Assembly (NCBI GenBank): GCA_036365455.1 | Contig: JAWQUS010000016.1 | Coordinates: forward strand, 17,879,001 to 17,943,000 | Direction of reading: 5' to 3' | Source: Macrosoma leucophasiata | Taxonomy: Eukaryota > Arthropoda > Insecta > Lepidoptera > Hedylidae | DNA: 64,000 bases | Shown here: piece after piece, positions 1 through 12,700 of the stretch | How positions within the stretch are numbered: the stretch's first letter is position 1 | Layout of the letters: each line of letters opens with the position of its first letter | Notes under the pieces: model-generated | What the model saw: the letters and a program-made list of their open reading frames with translations, nothing else | Databases searched by the model: none | What the model was told of the DNA's origin: nothing | Translations under genes and position numbers: made by a program

Positions 1-60
1 ATCATTTTACTTGACACTGGCAATATGCGTAATAGCGATGCCATTAAAGTAAAAAAAAAA
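1..60. repeat. Dispersed repeat fragment, second copy near 3582
   Basis: About 37 bases (5-41) are repeated almost exactly at 3582-3618, each copy followed by an A-rich run. This looks like the end of a short retroposon. The family is not recognised. The stretch 60-620 holds only a small BMC1-like scrap (about 195-245) and A+T-rich DNA. Confidence 0.6.
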
Positions 61-620
61 AAAATACATGACGGATTCTACTGACGTCTATGTACACAAA
101 AACTAGAGTTTCGTTTTGTTTTGCATCTGTGACCACAGAATCACTAGGTAGGTACATTTGTGACCGAAATAAGGTCATAAATGGTCATACACTTTACCAT
201 CTAACTGGAGCACAATAGTGCTGAACACTACCTACCACCTGATGCCAGATGGATTAATTTTACGAGTAAAATGTGCATTAACACTTCCATACAACCGGCT
301 AATTACTTACTACCTACAACACAACAGTCCACAACAACACGCTATGGTCGGTCTGGATAGCCATAAAAAGAAATCAACATTATATCTCTTTTCTAGCCTT
401 GTTTGGGCAGATACTGACTCGTTGCACTTTTAACCATAAGTGCACCTGGAAACGCATTTTAATTAACCGCTAGGTACCTAACTATACCAACAAATTTATA
501 AAATGAATAGTCCGAGTTAAGTTTGAGGTAAAAATAGGAGAGTATTTTTTACTGTTTTTACGGTATTATTCATGGCGAGTATTGCGACTCGTATTATTTA
601 ATAAAAATATATTTGTTATA

Positions 621-712
621 GTTAAAGTTATTGTAACATTTCACATCCTTCTCTAACTTTAACATATTTCTTCAACTTAGAGAAGGATGTGAAATGTTAC
701 AATAACTTTAAC
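621..712. repeat. Perfect 36-bp inverted repeat (fold-back MITE)
   Basis: Bases 621-656 are the exact reverse complement of 677-712, with a 20-nt loop. The 3' flank runs into 'gtggtgcaaccc'. The same family, ending GGTTGCACCA / TGGTGCAACC, recurs at 52226-53870 (interrupted) and 58970-59095. This is a non-autonomous DNA element; the superfamily is not assigned. Confidence 0.85.
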
Positions 713-734
713 TTTACAAAAATCGTGGTGCAAC

Positions 735-930
735 CCGGACTTAGTGATGACTGCAGCTAAACAAAAACCACAGAACATAATGCGGACGCGTTGCCACCCC
801 TGAGGTCTTGGGTTGTTATATCTCTGTGACTCTGTGACGATTTCATACTTCAAATAGGTACTTTAAATAATTTCAAATTGGTCTACCAGTGGCTCCGTCA
901 CTGGTGCTCTACATACACGACCTATTTATA
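735..930 (+). repeat. Degraded BMC1-like repeat
   Basis: The fragment contains 'gtgatgactgcagc' and ends in the paired motif 'ctccgtcactgg'. Better copies of this family lie at 10264, 26680 and 55112. Confidence 0.55.
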
Positions 931-1621
931 CATTTTGCTCGTAGGGACCTGCGGACGACAACTCTTCCAGGAAAAAGTGGTACGAAGCTGATAAGATTTT
1001 GTCATATTCGAAAGTTAAACGAAAGCATTTGAGTTAGGCGGTCGGCCCCCTGTTGTTAAACACTTTTATTTACGAATGATTTTCAATTATTTTGATCAAA
1101 ATCGCTAAAGCCGTTTAATTTTTCATATTTATATATCCTACTTGCGTCATCTATTGACCACTTATGATAGTTAGTCAAGTTGAATCAACGCCATCTATCC
1201 TATATATTTATGATAAGTAGGATAGATGGCGTTGACTCAGTGCGAATTTTCAAATTATTTATTTTGTTTATATTTTTAACTTTTATAGGGATACAACTGT
1301 TTACGGAGTTATTTTAGATTTATATTTAATAATTTCTTTAAACTATCTATCTATCTATTTTTTTATACCATCTACTAAACTATTTTCAATTAATATTTTT
1401 ATCTGTTACTAGAGGCTACCAGAGATAAGGCATTCTATTCTGCAATGTTATTCCTCTAATTCCTCTTAACAGTGCCACCAACTTATCTCTGAAATGGCAA
1501 AAAAAAAGGAACTAAAGCCGCCATGTAGAAGTGTCATTGGATTCATGGGATTGTCAGCGTCTACTACTTTCGTGTGCTGTGTTTGTTTTATTGCTATATT
1601 TCTTGATTTTAACTATTGAAT

Positions 1622-2393
1622 ATGCCGAAAGCTATGAAAAGTGATGCCCGGAATATTATTCTAAAGGTTAAATCCTTTTTTGAAGAAGAATCTCGACAGC
1701 AGGCTGCCTTATAATTCCATTTAGTCAAATAAACAATCGAATTGCGGCAGCTACAGGTCAGTGTTGCCAGTTCTTATCACACAAATTACCCAATTTTAAT
1801 AAGTCAGTTAAATTGATACAATATCTACGTACCTAAATTTAATTTACAGAATATTCTTTATATTTTTTATTTACGATAGCAGCTTTAGCTTGATTTTTAT
1901 TTGAACAACTTGAAGTAATCTGTATTTACGATTACGTTTTTAATTAAATGAGTAATAATAATAGTTTCTTTGTTTCTACCCTATCTTTGGAGTGAGCCAG
2001 CTGACCTGCTAGATGACTGAATTATTTTATTTTATTACAGGTGTAAGCTTAGGAACAATATCTAATATTGTCAGAGAGGGGCAAGAAGCAGAAAAATCCG
2101 ATACTAAAATTCCTACACCAGGCAAGAAACGAACACGTAAAAGTGGATTTATTTTAGTTGATGATTTTGACCAGAGAGTTATTAGACGGAAAGTTCATGA
2201 ATTTTATTCTGCCAGGAAGGAAGTGCCGACTGTCAATAAGCTTCTAGATGTCTTAAGGACTGAAATAAATTATACAGGACAGAGAGAATCTCTTCGAAAA
2301 CTGCTCCATAAATTGGGATTTCGTTTCAAAAAAACGCTGTCTAATCGTAAAGTATTAATGGAGCGCAATGACATTATCAGCTTGAAGAGCTAG
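1622..2393 (+). pseudogene. Transposase N-terminal remnant with intron (Tc1/IS630-like)
   Basis: An ATG at 1622 opens a basic, helical reading frame (starts MPKAMKSDAR). It runs with one frameshift near 1712 to a donor at 1756/1757. The acceptor at 2040 joins in phase 1 to an exon reading GVSLGTISNIV, a helix-turn-helix-like segment. A region ending GFRFKKTLSNRKVLMERND follows, as in N-termini of IS630/Tc1-type transposases. A second frame disturbance just before the stop (2391-2393) breaks the usual continuation; the DDE domain is absent. The intron (1757-2040) has good GT-AG ends. The family assignment rests on recognised motif style. Confidence 0.7.
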
Positions 2394-2408
2394 ATACTGG
2401 TTTCCAAT

Positions 2409-2924
2409 AAAGGAGATGTTGCAAAAATGTATGGACCTCCGGCCATGTATTGTACACAATATCATTAACAGGCAAAATCAATATAAAAACGTTTTTTATT
2501 GCATATTTTCACTTATTTAGCTTTGTTTGCAGTTATAAAATATTATTTGCAGTAAGAATTGCAACTCAAATCAACATGGCGAATATGGCGGGCGATGTCA
2601 TTTTGACATTTTCATTTTTTTAATTGTTTTTTGATTATATAGATATTGGAGAAAAAAGTAATATTTTCTGAATACTATCGAAATCGATTTCATGTGTTAA
2701 TATTAAGAACTTAAACTGATCGATTTCCAATTTAACGAAGCGTCGTCTGTGTCGCCGCCATGTTGAATATGGTTGAAAATGATAAAATCGTTTAAATTAA
2801 ATGTGGTAGTAACTCTAAAATATATACTTGAATAAATTAATTGCATTTTTTTCGAATTCTTCTTTAATTTACCCATTTTTTGACGACGTGTACGATCTAG
2901 AGACGAGCTTGCAACATCTCCTTT
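2409..2924 (-). mobile_element. MITE, ends AAAGGAGATGTTGC, copy 1
   Basis: This 516-bp element has inverted ends AAAGGAGATGTTGCAA / TTGCAACATCTCCTTT and sits inside the Tc1-like element right after its transposase remnant. It is in opposite orientation to copies 2 and 3. Its interior is shared with the copies at 8283, 11406 and 40262. Confidence 0.85.
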
Positions 2925-3420
2925 TAAAAACAATCAATTTGTTTTTTTAAACGTACATTTAGGCTTCAGCATAATAACTTAAACAAACACAGTTGTTTTT
3001 ACTCATTTAAATCTTACCCAACATTTCTTTCATACTTTCATCCCAATCTTAAGCAAAACTAAATTAACTAGCAACACCGATACGACGGTGACGACATCCT
3101 TCATTTCAGAGATAAGTTGGTGGCACTGTACTAGCATGATTAACATTTACTTTATACAAATGGTTGATCTTCGATAAACATAAATCTTTGTCATTGTGTT
3201 GTATAAGTACTCAAATGGACAAAGAGTTTTGGCGGGAAGCTTGAAAGATGCGTGTGGTGCTCTTATTTTAATTCATTTTGTTGGTGTATTTTTGAGTTAT
3301 ATTAAATAAAGTTGGTGGCATTTTGTTTGATATAGGCTTATTACAGTGCTCGTGTATAGTGAAATAGAATAACAGTGCGAAAACACGACCTTTCAGGCTG
3401 CCCCCAAAACTTCATTGTAA

Positions 3421-4332
3421 ATGTTCTGGTAAAGTAGCCATCGCTTTACTCGAATAACTTGATTGTAACTCACTTAACTGACATATTATACTTGATAACT
3501 TATATACTTGATACTTACATATTATACTTGATGACTATAATATACTTACTGTTACCCTGCTTAAATAAATATGAAATATCGTTTTACTTGACACTGGCAA
3601 TATGCGTAATAGCGATGCAATAATAACAAAAAAAAAATGGTAACACTAATCTGTAGAAAAAAAAACATTGAACAGCTGTTGAATGTTTAACTGTCAAACT
3701 TGTGTCAAACTTATAAGCTAAAGTCGTCAAAATAGAAAATAGTGGAGAAGAAATCGAAGAAATCTATTGTTTGGTGATTGCAAATAAAGATTTTATTGTG
3801 AACTCATGACTTATGGGAAAAGTACTACATACAATTGGGATTTTTGTACTGGAAGCAATGGACATTTTATGTTTAGAAATATGACAGATAATAGGTACAC
3901 ACATGTTATGTTGAATAAAAATATGTTATGAATCACTATTTTATTTTGTTATAATATAGAGGCATAGTTTAACTATCTTCTAAATATGTGACGGAAGATC
4001 TATTTAAATAAACCTAATCTCATTGCAGGAAAAGATCTCGGGAGGATGACACATGTGAATTTATGCCACTATCAAAAAGGATTAATAATCTACATATAAA
4101 CAATAATTTACACAATTCAAGTATCTCACACACAGCAGACCCTAGTCAGGTTAATGGAATTAATGTAGAAAATGGAATTCCTTCCCCAAGCTCATCCTCA
4201 GACTCTGAACGGAGGCCAAGTTATGATCCTGGTGTCAATTCTTCAGGGAGCAGATATTACTATGAAAATAAGTTATTGTTTGAGTTGCATTTAGAAAGAA
4301 TACAAAGAAATGGCCAACATTTTCCATTTTAA
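3421..4332 (+). CDS. Small two-exon protein, possibly FAM104/VCF-like
   Basis: The larger exon (4029-4332) follows a clear acceptor (tctcattgcag) and is open from its first base. It is preceded in matching phase by a mini coding exon ATG-TTC-TG at 3421-3428 with donor GTAAAG. Joined, they give 103 residues starting MFWKRSREDD. The protein has a basic N-terminus with a second basic patch (PLSKR), a Ser-rich disordered middle, and a C-terminal helix with YYYENKLLFELHLERIQRNG. A KR-rich start plus a C-terminal Leu/His helix resembles FAM104 (VCP nuclear cofactors), but I am unsure of the family. Polyadenylation signals follow at 4494 and 4545. The 600-nt intron contains the repeat at 3582. Confidence 0.68.
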
Positions 4333-4493
4333 AATTTAGGATAATGCATGTTCATAAGTTGTGTACCTGTAATGTTATGCCTACTAGTATGTAACTAATA
4401 TTTGAATTAAATTATGTCTGATGTATGCATGTATGATGTGTTTTTTATTTCGAGCCTTATTGTCATTAATTTAATGAAATTATTATTCTAATG

Positions 4494-4550
4494 AATAAAC
4501 TTGTGCATTGATACAAAAATATGACATGTGTATTCATATTCATCAATAAA
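4494..4550 (+). promoter_or_regulatory. Polyadenylation signals of the small gene
   Basis: AATAAA occurs at 4494-4499 and again at 4545-4550, about 160 and 215 nt past the stop codon at 4332. Either could end this transcript. Confidence 0.5.
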
Positions 4551-4829
4551 CAATGCCTGCCCAAAAAAATGCTTGCTGTCGGGTTCACCAATCACAACAA
4601 AGAATTTCATAGTTGTATTGTACGCCATCTGGTGATCAGTTTAGTAATATTGAAAACAGTAATGGCGGATTATATTAGTTGCAAGTTGCAAAGTAAATGA
4701 TCGTAAATGTTTACGTTGTTTCTGAAAATATAAATTAATGTTGATGCTGTTGAATTGCTGAAATTTTCGAGTTTATTTGAAGACGACGAAAATTTATAAT
4801 AGAAGGTTGGTGTTGTTTTTCCTTTGATT

Positions 4830-5130
4830 ATAACGTGAGAATATCCGTGACCTTATTTCCGAAGCGGTACTTTGTTGTACCGTTAGACGGGGCGCGTGGC
4901 CTTTCATGAGTGCTATCGCGAGAGTGTCGCGCGAGAGGGCCGCACAACCCCTCCTCTCGCAATTTCCCTGGCGGTGGTGGAAGGAGTCGGGAGCGGGAGT
5001 GATTTGGTGAATCATATGGAGGGGATCCCGCACCTTGGTGGGGATGCGTATAGCCGCGCGTGATGGACGCACAACCCGGCAAAAGGAACTGGTAGGGGTC
5101 AACGTCAACAATCAACATCTCACTTCGGCC
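4830..5130. other. G+C-rich island, unassigned
   Basis: This is a sharply G+C- and CpG-rich block in A+T-rich surroundings. Overlapping minus-strand open frames (about 100 codons) are a by-product of composition; I see no domain in them. It may be the 5' part of a non-LTR element or promoter-proximal sequence of gene A. From 5130 to 5780 I see nothing but A+T-rich DNA. Confidence 0.3.
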
Positions 5131-5779
5131 CGCCCACCACCATGTAGCCTCTTAATAAAAAGTTATGAATTAGAAATACAACTTCTTAGAACGTTAATTG
5201 CGTAACTAAATTGTGCGTAAATCGGCCATATTTTCGATAAAAATTCTTTGTCTGGCGTGCACATTCTAAACTGACCACTGACCTTGTTAAATTAATGATA
5301 ACACTTGTTTGACTCTTAACTTTTATCATAACACTAACTTAATTGCTGCTGTTAATAATTTAAATCTATTGTTATGTACCTACCTATTAGTTCGGTAGAA
5401 AAGACCAAAGATTTTTGAAATATTCATAATTAGCATGTTATTTCAAAGTCGAAGAGTACTTTTTTTATCCGATTTATTTTATCCCAACGAATTAGGTAGG
5501 TAATTTTGTCCTTCCAAATTACAACTTTCACTTTGGTAATGCAAAATAATTAGACGTTAACGACGTGTTACTTAATTCGTTATTAATCAATCACTGAATT
5601 AACTATCCCCTTAACTTATTTGTCTATGGATGTCTGGCTTGGCTGCAAACAAAATAAACACTTGTTAAGTTACTTTATTTTTCCTTTTTTCGAGACATAA
5701 AACTGAGAAGAGGCGTGTAACTGGTCGGTTACCCAACGACCAACGAGCTTCCTACAGTTATTGAACCACGACCACACCT

Positions 5780-6130
5780 CGCCTTGTGAAAGTACGACAA
5801 AGAGAAAGTGAGCAGCACGTTACCTGGCATGGCATACGTACAGTCGAACAGAGTGTGTATAACGAACTCGCCGGCCGACTATCGCGGCTGCATAAAAACT
5901 TTCTTTAACCCACTTTCTTGGCGATCATCTTACGCCTCTCACCGTCGTTTTAATTTTAGTGTTGCGTGCTTGGTGGTCGGTAGTGGTATGCCCTACCATT
6001 GTGGTCCCAGTGTAGTCCCGTGCGTGGTGGGATTGTGTGGGGGTACGTGCAGTGAGCCAAGTGGGACAGTGGACTGACGTAACCGTGTACCACCCGCTTC
6101 GGCGGCGGAGTGGAGGGTGTCATGTGTGAC
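5780..6130 (+). promoter_or_regulatory. G+C-rich block, candidate 5' exon/promoter of ZF gene A
   Basis: The first coding exon of gene A opens with a splice acceptor, so an untranslated exon must lie upstream. This CpG-rich block, 0.5-0.8 kb away, is one candidate. A possible donor is 'gactgac/gtaacc' near 6075. The short ORF inside (5808-6077) has no recognisable domain. An alternative is a fragment of a LINE 5' UTR. Transcript ends would decide. Confidence 0.3.
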
Positions 6131-6592
6131 ATGCAGAAAATGCCGACCAGAGACGATGCCTCTTGGTACCTACTGATTTGTTTTTTAATGGCAGGGACCT
6201 AGGATGATGTCAAATGTGCCTAATTGACAATGAAATTTTGCAGCGGACCACCAGGAGCACTTCAATTTTAGAAAATCAATCGCTTCATTCAGTTCCTTTT
6301 GTATGGATTGACAAATGAATTTCTTTGAAATTTTAAATTTTAGTTTGGTAAAAGAAACAACCGGAGGGTGCTGAATGAAGAAATTAAACTACAAATCACA
6401 GAAATAAAGTACCTATTTAAATAAAAAAGGAAAGGATCATAAAATACTTCCTTCCTTCAAAGTGAACACTTTCACTTAATTCATTAAATTTCACTTTTTT
6501 TAAATATGATTCATATGCCAAGAGAAAGCTTTTGTTTCATCTTATTTCAATATGACACCATAGATACTTAATAGAATTTACTTTCCTGACAG

Positions 6593-6734
6593 TGACGAAG
6601 ACTCGGAGATGAACTTTGCTACCTTTTCTGCAGTCAATGCTGCTGGAACTCATTTTGTGACTGCTGGTGGCCAGCAGCTCCCAGTTACTAAACTACAGCA
6701 AAATGTGCCCAATAATGGAACATCATTATCACAG
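6593..6734 (+). CDS. ZF gene A, coding exon 1 (start codon)
   Basis: The acceptor tttcctgacag is followed by 16 nt of leader and ATG at 6609. It encodes MNFATFSAVN and 32 more residues with a QQLP / LQQN Gln-rich end. The donor is CAG/gtatag, phase 0. The MNFA start matches gene B. The intron to 8987 carries a structured repeat (7580-7920) and a MITE. Confidence 0.8.
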
Positions 6735-9700
6735 GTATAGCCAGTAGAATAATAATAAATCTGCAGACTACTACTGTGATGTAGTCTGTTTTAACATATC
6801 CGGACAGTGTACGAGACACAATAAAAGTTTTATTGTAATAACGGCTGTAGACATTACTGTCCATCAAAGTGTTATTATTTTCCCTTAAGTTTTGTTAATT
6901 ATTCCTATCGCTAATGCAAAATAAAGGGTGGTATGTTTACCTACCTATCTACTTTATTATATAATAAGGTCAAGTAAAATAATTAAACTTGTAAAGAGTT
7001 TTTATATCAATTTATCACAAACAAGTATGTTACATACATCTACATAACAAAAATGAGGACTCATGAGATTATGTATCCTTTATTGCATATTGCTTGACCT
7101 TTTTAACTGATTGGATAATACAGGGCAAATAGGTATTTTTGAAACATTTAAAAATAATATTGTTACAATTTCTATAGGTCTTATATTATTGTTCCACTTG
7201 TAAAAAAATACAGCCCAATGAAATTTTCATTTTGTGAAATATACCTACACAAGAAATATTGAAATTATAACAGTTGAAAGACAAAACTAATAATTGCATA
7301 AAGTTTGAGGAACCACTTACTTTTACTTTTCCGACACACACTTACATAACTCACAAAGCTTTCGCACACATGCAAGTAGTAGGTAGAGATAATGAAACAT
7401 ATTGTAACTGAATGTGTCTGATGAAAGGCCCATACCATGATAAAGCTGCTTTGTAATAATGTACGGCCCTGTAATTCCTGACATAAAAGCATAACAGTTT
7501 AGATCCCAGGCGTGACAACGTGTCATTGAAATCTCTGGTTCTTATATAAATAGATGTTTATATGCTACAGTGAAGAAGCGAAACGTGCATGGCCCCGCGG
7601 CTGGTGTAGATCGCAAGCGATCTACTCGGTTGTGTGTTACGGGGCCAGTCGGGTGTGTTATGGGCTACCGCTATTGGCGAATTAAAATGCACGTTTCCGT
7701 GTTTTGCAGGGCACGTTAGCCGTCAGTCACGGTTGCTATCGATAGATAGCAACCGTGACTAAGTAGTCGTCGTTAAACCTTGTCGACAGCCTTATGGGCG
7801 GTTTAACATCCGACAGCGGGTTGGCCACTAACCCGTATCTCCACCAACCTGTATTGGAGCAGCGTGGTGGAGTAGGCTCCAGACCTCCTCCAAAAAAGGG
7901 GAGAGACTGAACGTGTCAAGGGTTGTCATTATTATTAGATACATATTTTATTATATGCTACAGTATTCACTTACCTACCATCAATGTGAACTGTATCCTT
8001 GTTTGCTACTTTATGAATTTCAAAGTGTCTCCTTTTAGATCTGTCTAATCCGGGTTGCGACTATTGGCCCCGTTTTGATTCAGCAACTGCCCTAAGGCCG
8101 TTTATACCTGATTTAAGTGATCTACATAGACGGATACGATAGAAGACATGTATTTAACAACATCTTAACGATATTGCATAAACTGCAAAGTCTATCATAT
8201 CGGTTGTATAGCTATTAATTAGTTATCAATGGATGTCGTTCACCGACCCTAAAATCGGGTAAAAATCAAAAAATAGAATGCAAAAGGAGATGTTGCGAGC
8301 ACGGCTCTGGTACGTACAGTACCTGAAAAAATGGGTAAATTATAGAAGAATCCGAAAAAAATACAATTAATTTATTCAAGAATATATTTTAGAGTTACAA
8401 CCACATTTAATTGAAACGATTTTATCATTTTCAATATGTGGTATATTAGTGGCATTTGTCAAAATGACATCGCCCGCCATATTCGCTATGTTGGTTTTGA
8501 GTTGCAATTCTAACTGCAAATAATGTTTTGTAACTGCAAACAAAGCTAAATAGGTGAATATATTCAGTAAAAAACGTTTTTATATTGATTTTGCCTGTTA
8601 ATGATATTATGTACAATACATGGCCGGAGGTCCATACATTTCTGCAACATCTCCTTTGACGCATTGGTGTGGGACTTTGGTAGCTTAGTGGTAAAAGCTG
8701 GACTGGTTATCCTGAGGTCGCAACTTTTTCTTTCCGTTTTTTTCTTTAACTTCTATGTATTTATAAAAAAAAAATACCGACTTACTGTGGTCAATCTAGA
8801 ACAGAGGTTCCCAAACGACTTTTTCTTGTAGACCTCTTTTGATTTTTTTCTGGTAGTCTGCTACGTTTATATCACATAAAAATTGGAAATATAGGATTTC
8901 CAATTTTTATTCCTACGCCAATGAACCGAATGGACCTAGTAGCGAGTTTAGTCCAATTTGTGATGATTTTTTTTTCCGTTTTGCAGGTGGTTGGCATGGT
9001 AGGTGGAGTGAACATGGGGGATGGGATGCAGTACGTGCGCACGTTGGACGGCGGTGCCACCCTGCAGGGCACGCCGCAGCTTATATCGGTGCCCATCTCC
9101 TTGCCTGGGCTTAAGCCTGGTAATTAATTTATATTATGTTATGAACCCTTACGAATTAATGATTGGGAATAAATGTAACTCACTCACAAATAAACAAAAT
9201 ATTATCTATATATATATAAAAATCAATTGCTGTTCGTTAGTCTCGCTAAAACTCGAGAACGGCTGGACGGATTTGGCTAATTTTGGTTTTGAATAATTTT
9301 TGGAAGTCCAGGGAAGGTTTAAAAGGTAAGAAAATATGAAGAAATTGAAGGGTAATAGTAAAAACCACAATTTCATTTTCCATACAAATAGTACGTATTA
9401 CTCCATATCTATCAAACCTTTGACAGATTATTCCATTCTGAGGTTAAATACAATACGAAGTTTGCCGAGTCAGCTAGCAAGTAATATTTTAGAATGAAAT
9501 GGCTTAATACCATACCATATAATACACAAGAATACCATACCTGTACGCACCATATACAGTATTCAACAATAAATTTTGCACATGGAGCCTGCGAAAGATA
9601 CGATCGGCTCGTTTCGACTTCGTAGAGCGTTATCTCTGTTGCACCCTGCCTATGTAAGCACTGACAGTCCGGTATTGGAAAAAATCGAGCAAAATGGTCG

Positions 9701-12700
9701 ACAAACGTCAAATATGTACGATGCGAAAGAGATAAGACCCGAAGTAAACCGAAGTCTCCATCCTAGGCTCGATGTGCAATATTTATTGTTGAGCACTGTA
9801 CGTTGTACCTAATATAAAATTTAGTTTTAGATTTCGGACCATCGGGAGAACGAAATGATCCTGTAAGGGTTTCTTTTTCTGTCGGTTTTCAAATGTTGAT
9901 ATCTGAGAATCTAAACGAGGAGGCTCCAATTATTCCCTAACGGCGCCATTATCATACAGATAAATTATGTTTTTAGTGGCAAGTCCAGCATTTTTTACTT
10001 AAGAAACAATTAATTTTACAGGTGACCCCCAACCTACCGTACAAATCCAGGTGCTCAGCCCGAATTTGACGCTGCAGCAACAGCAACCCAAATATCAAAT
10101 GCAGATACCCATACAAGGCTTCTCACAGGGTATGTAGCAACTTTTTAATGAGCCGTTTTAAAAAAAGTATGACAAAACTTAACTGGCGGATCGTGGGTGG
10201 TATTATTTTACCTGAACATCTTTTTGGGGATTACGGGCGTTAAGTTACGTAAAATTAATCCATGTTTTTTTTTATGTAATGGAAGAGGCAAACAAGCATG
10301 CAGTTCACATTGATGTTAAGTGATGACTGCAGCCTATAGACACCCACACAAAGACCAAGGTCAAAATGCAGATGCGTTACCACTCCTGAGGCCTAAGGTG
10401 TTATGCCTCTGTGCCGGAAATTACCACCTGACCGGAACACGATAGTGCTGAACACTACCATTTAGCGGCAAGTATATTAGGTAATGCGGTGGAGCCTACG
10501 CTCGCGAGCTCCGTCACTGGAGCTCTACCACCATGGTTTGACTGACTGTTCTAGTGGAAGAATTCTTTTACTAAAGGGAGATGGGGTTACGTCGGTCCCC
10601 TCCTGACGCCTAGATTGTGTTAATTAATTAAAAATACACAAAAATGATTGATAACGTTTTCGCAGGTTTTCGCGAGCTTCATACATTGTAGAAATTAAAT
10701 TTGCTGATTTTCTCGCGTATACAACACTCCCAAACTTCTTCTTATACCCGACGTTTCGGTCGCTTTGAAGTTTGGGAGTGCTGAATACGGGAGAAAATCC
10801 GCATATTTAATTTCTTTTAATCTTTAAATGATTGATATCTGCGATACATTAAATAACAATAAATAAAAATTATAATAATAAACTGCCTCGGTAGCCTAGT
10901 GGTAGCAGGCCACTACTACTACGCTGAGGTCCTGGGTTCGATTCCCGGGTAGGGGGTTATCAGAGATAATGGTGAAAAAGCCTTTATCTCTGGTTCTATT
11001 GGGATTTTTCCATTTTCTGGAAATTTCCCAGTACCTCAAAGTTTGGTAATGTGCCCGGAGATGTCAACAGGCTCGCCACCTGTTACATGGGCCAAAACGT
11101 AACCGGCGAATCGTGGGTGTTTGCATGTATGCTTGAATGCATGCATTTACCTCTGCCTACCCCTTCGGGGATTACAGGCGTGAAGTTACAATAAATAAAA
11201 AAATACACATTATAAAAACGTTTCTCGAACGTTTTTGTAAGCGTTCCGAAAACGTTCACCGACCCTAAATCGGTTATCAGAAAGGGAAAGAAAAATTCGA
11301 CGCTCAGGTTAAGGACTTCGGTAGCTTAGTGGTAAAGCGGCTGGACTGGTTATCCTGATGTCGCAGGTTCAATCCCACCTGAAATCAAATTTTTCTTTAA
11401 TTTCTAAAGGAGATGGTGCGAGCTCGGCTCTGGTTCGTACACGTCCTCAAAAAATGGGTAAATTAAAGAAGAATCCGAAAAAAATACAATTAATTTATTC
11501 AAGAATATATTTTAGAGTTACAACCACATTTAATTCAAACGATTTTATCATTTTCAACTATGTTAAACATGGCGGCGATACAGCCGACTCTTGGGATCAA
11601 TCGATTTTGATAGTATTTAGAAAATATTACTTTTTTCTCCAAGTACTATAAAAGCAAAATACAATTTAAAAAATGAAAATGTCAAAATGACATCGCCCGC
11701 CATATTCGCCATGTTGGTTTTGAGTTGCAATTCTAACTGCAAATAATGTTTTGTAACTGCAAACAAAGCTAAATAAGTGAAAACATGCAGTAAAAAACGT
11801 TTTTATATTGATTTTGCCTGTTTAATGATATTGTGTACAATACATGGCCGAAGGTCCATACATTTTTGCAACATCTCCTTTGCTCGTAATTGCGAAAAAT
11901 GAAAAAAAAATATTACACTCACGTTTCCCCCTTGTTCCCCTAAAATCCCCTCCCTCAATCTGTCCTCCGTGAATCGTCGTCGTTGTTGTCATCTCAACGA
12001 GATGATGCCACAGGTCGTGCTGTTTTATGAGATGAACAGGAACATCTCTAACGTCACATGATGTGTGGATCATATATATGATAATCTATTTCGATAGATA
12101 TTTATATAGTTAATATTATTTATTTGTACTTAAGTGTAAGTCGCAAACAATGGAAGCTACTGAAGGAGGCCTTTGTCAACAGGCACACTGAGCTGAGAGA
12201 TATTCTATAACAACTTCAACTTACTATGTTACCAACAATGTATAAATAATCAGATCTCTCACCTAGTTCGAAGGGCAAAATAAATAAATAAATAAAGTGT
12301 TAGTGAAATCATGTTGTTGTCAACAGGCGGTGGTGCGATTCTAACAGTAGCATATCCACCGGACGGCAATGATGGCAACGGCATACAGATTTTGGGGAAC
12401 TCATTACCTGAAGGTATTTAAATTTATTACTAACTTTATGTTACATTTTTATCTACAAAAACTACTTGATTGTACAAGATGATTAATAAATAGCTAGCAT
12501 TTTTCGATGATTTTTTGCACATCATTACCAAACATATTTTACTATGGCTACTAACACTGATATCGCGAAAAAATCAGCTGCGACATATTCAATATATTAT
12601 AAAATGTTTTCGCCGTGTGACAAAAATTGACAAAATTTATGGAGCAGATTAAACTGAAAAGTCTAATAGATCGGTTGCCTAACTAGCATAGTTGGCAATA

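Larger units (their letters stand above)
1470..3128 (+). mobile_element. Tc1/mariner-like DNA transposon with 27-bp terminal inverted repeats
   Basis: Bases 1470-1496 are the exact inverse complement of 3102-3128, and the ends begin CAGTGCCACC. TA follows the right end; the left flank is AA, probably a mutated TA. Between the ends lie a two-exon transposase remnant (1622-2393) and a later MITE (2409-2924). The catalytic DDE part is missing, so the copy is non-autonomous. Past 2924 only A+T-rich sequence leads to the right end. Confidence 0.85.

Noticed and set aside
4794..5118. Two overlapping minus-strand ORFs of about 100 codons
   Set aside because: They overlap in different frames within one G+C-rich patch and show no domain or splice context.
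5808..6077. 89-codon ORF in the G+C-rich block
   Set aside because: No domain is seen and the start context is weak. It is better explained as leader or repeat sequence.
11358..11651. 97-codon ORF, and its relatives at 2703 and 8446
   Set aside because: They lie wholly in the MITE family and are readable only because of low stop density.
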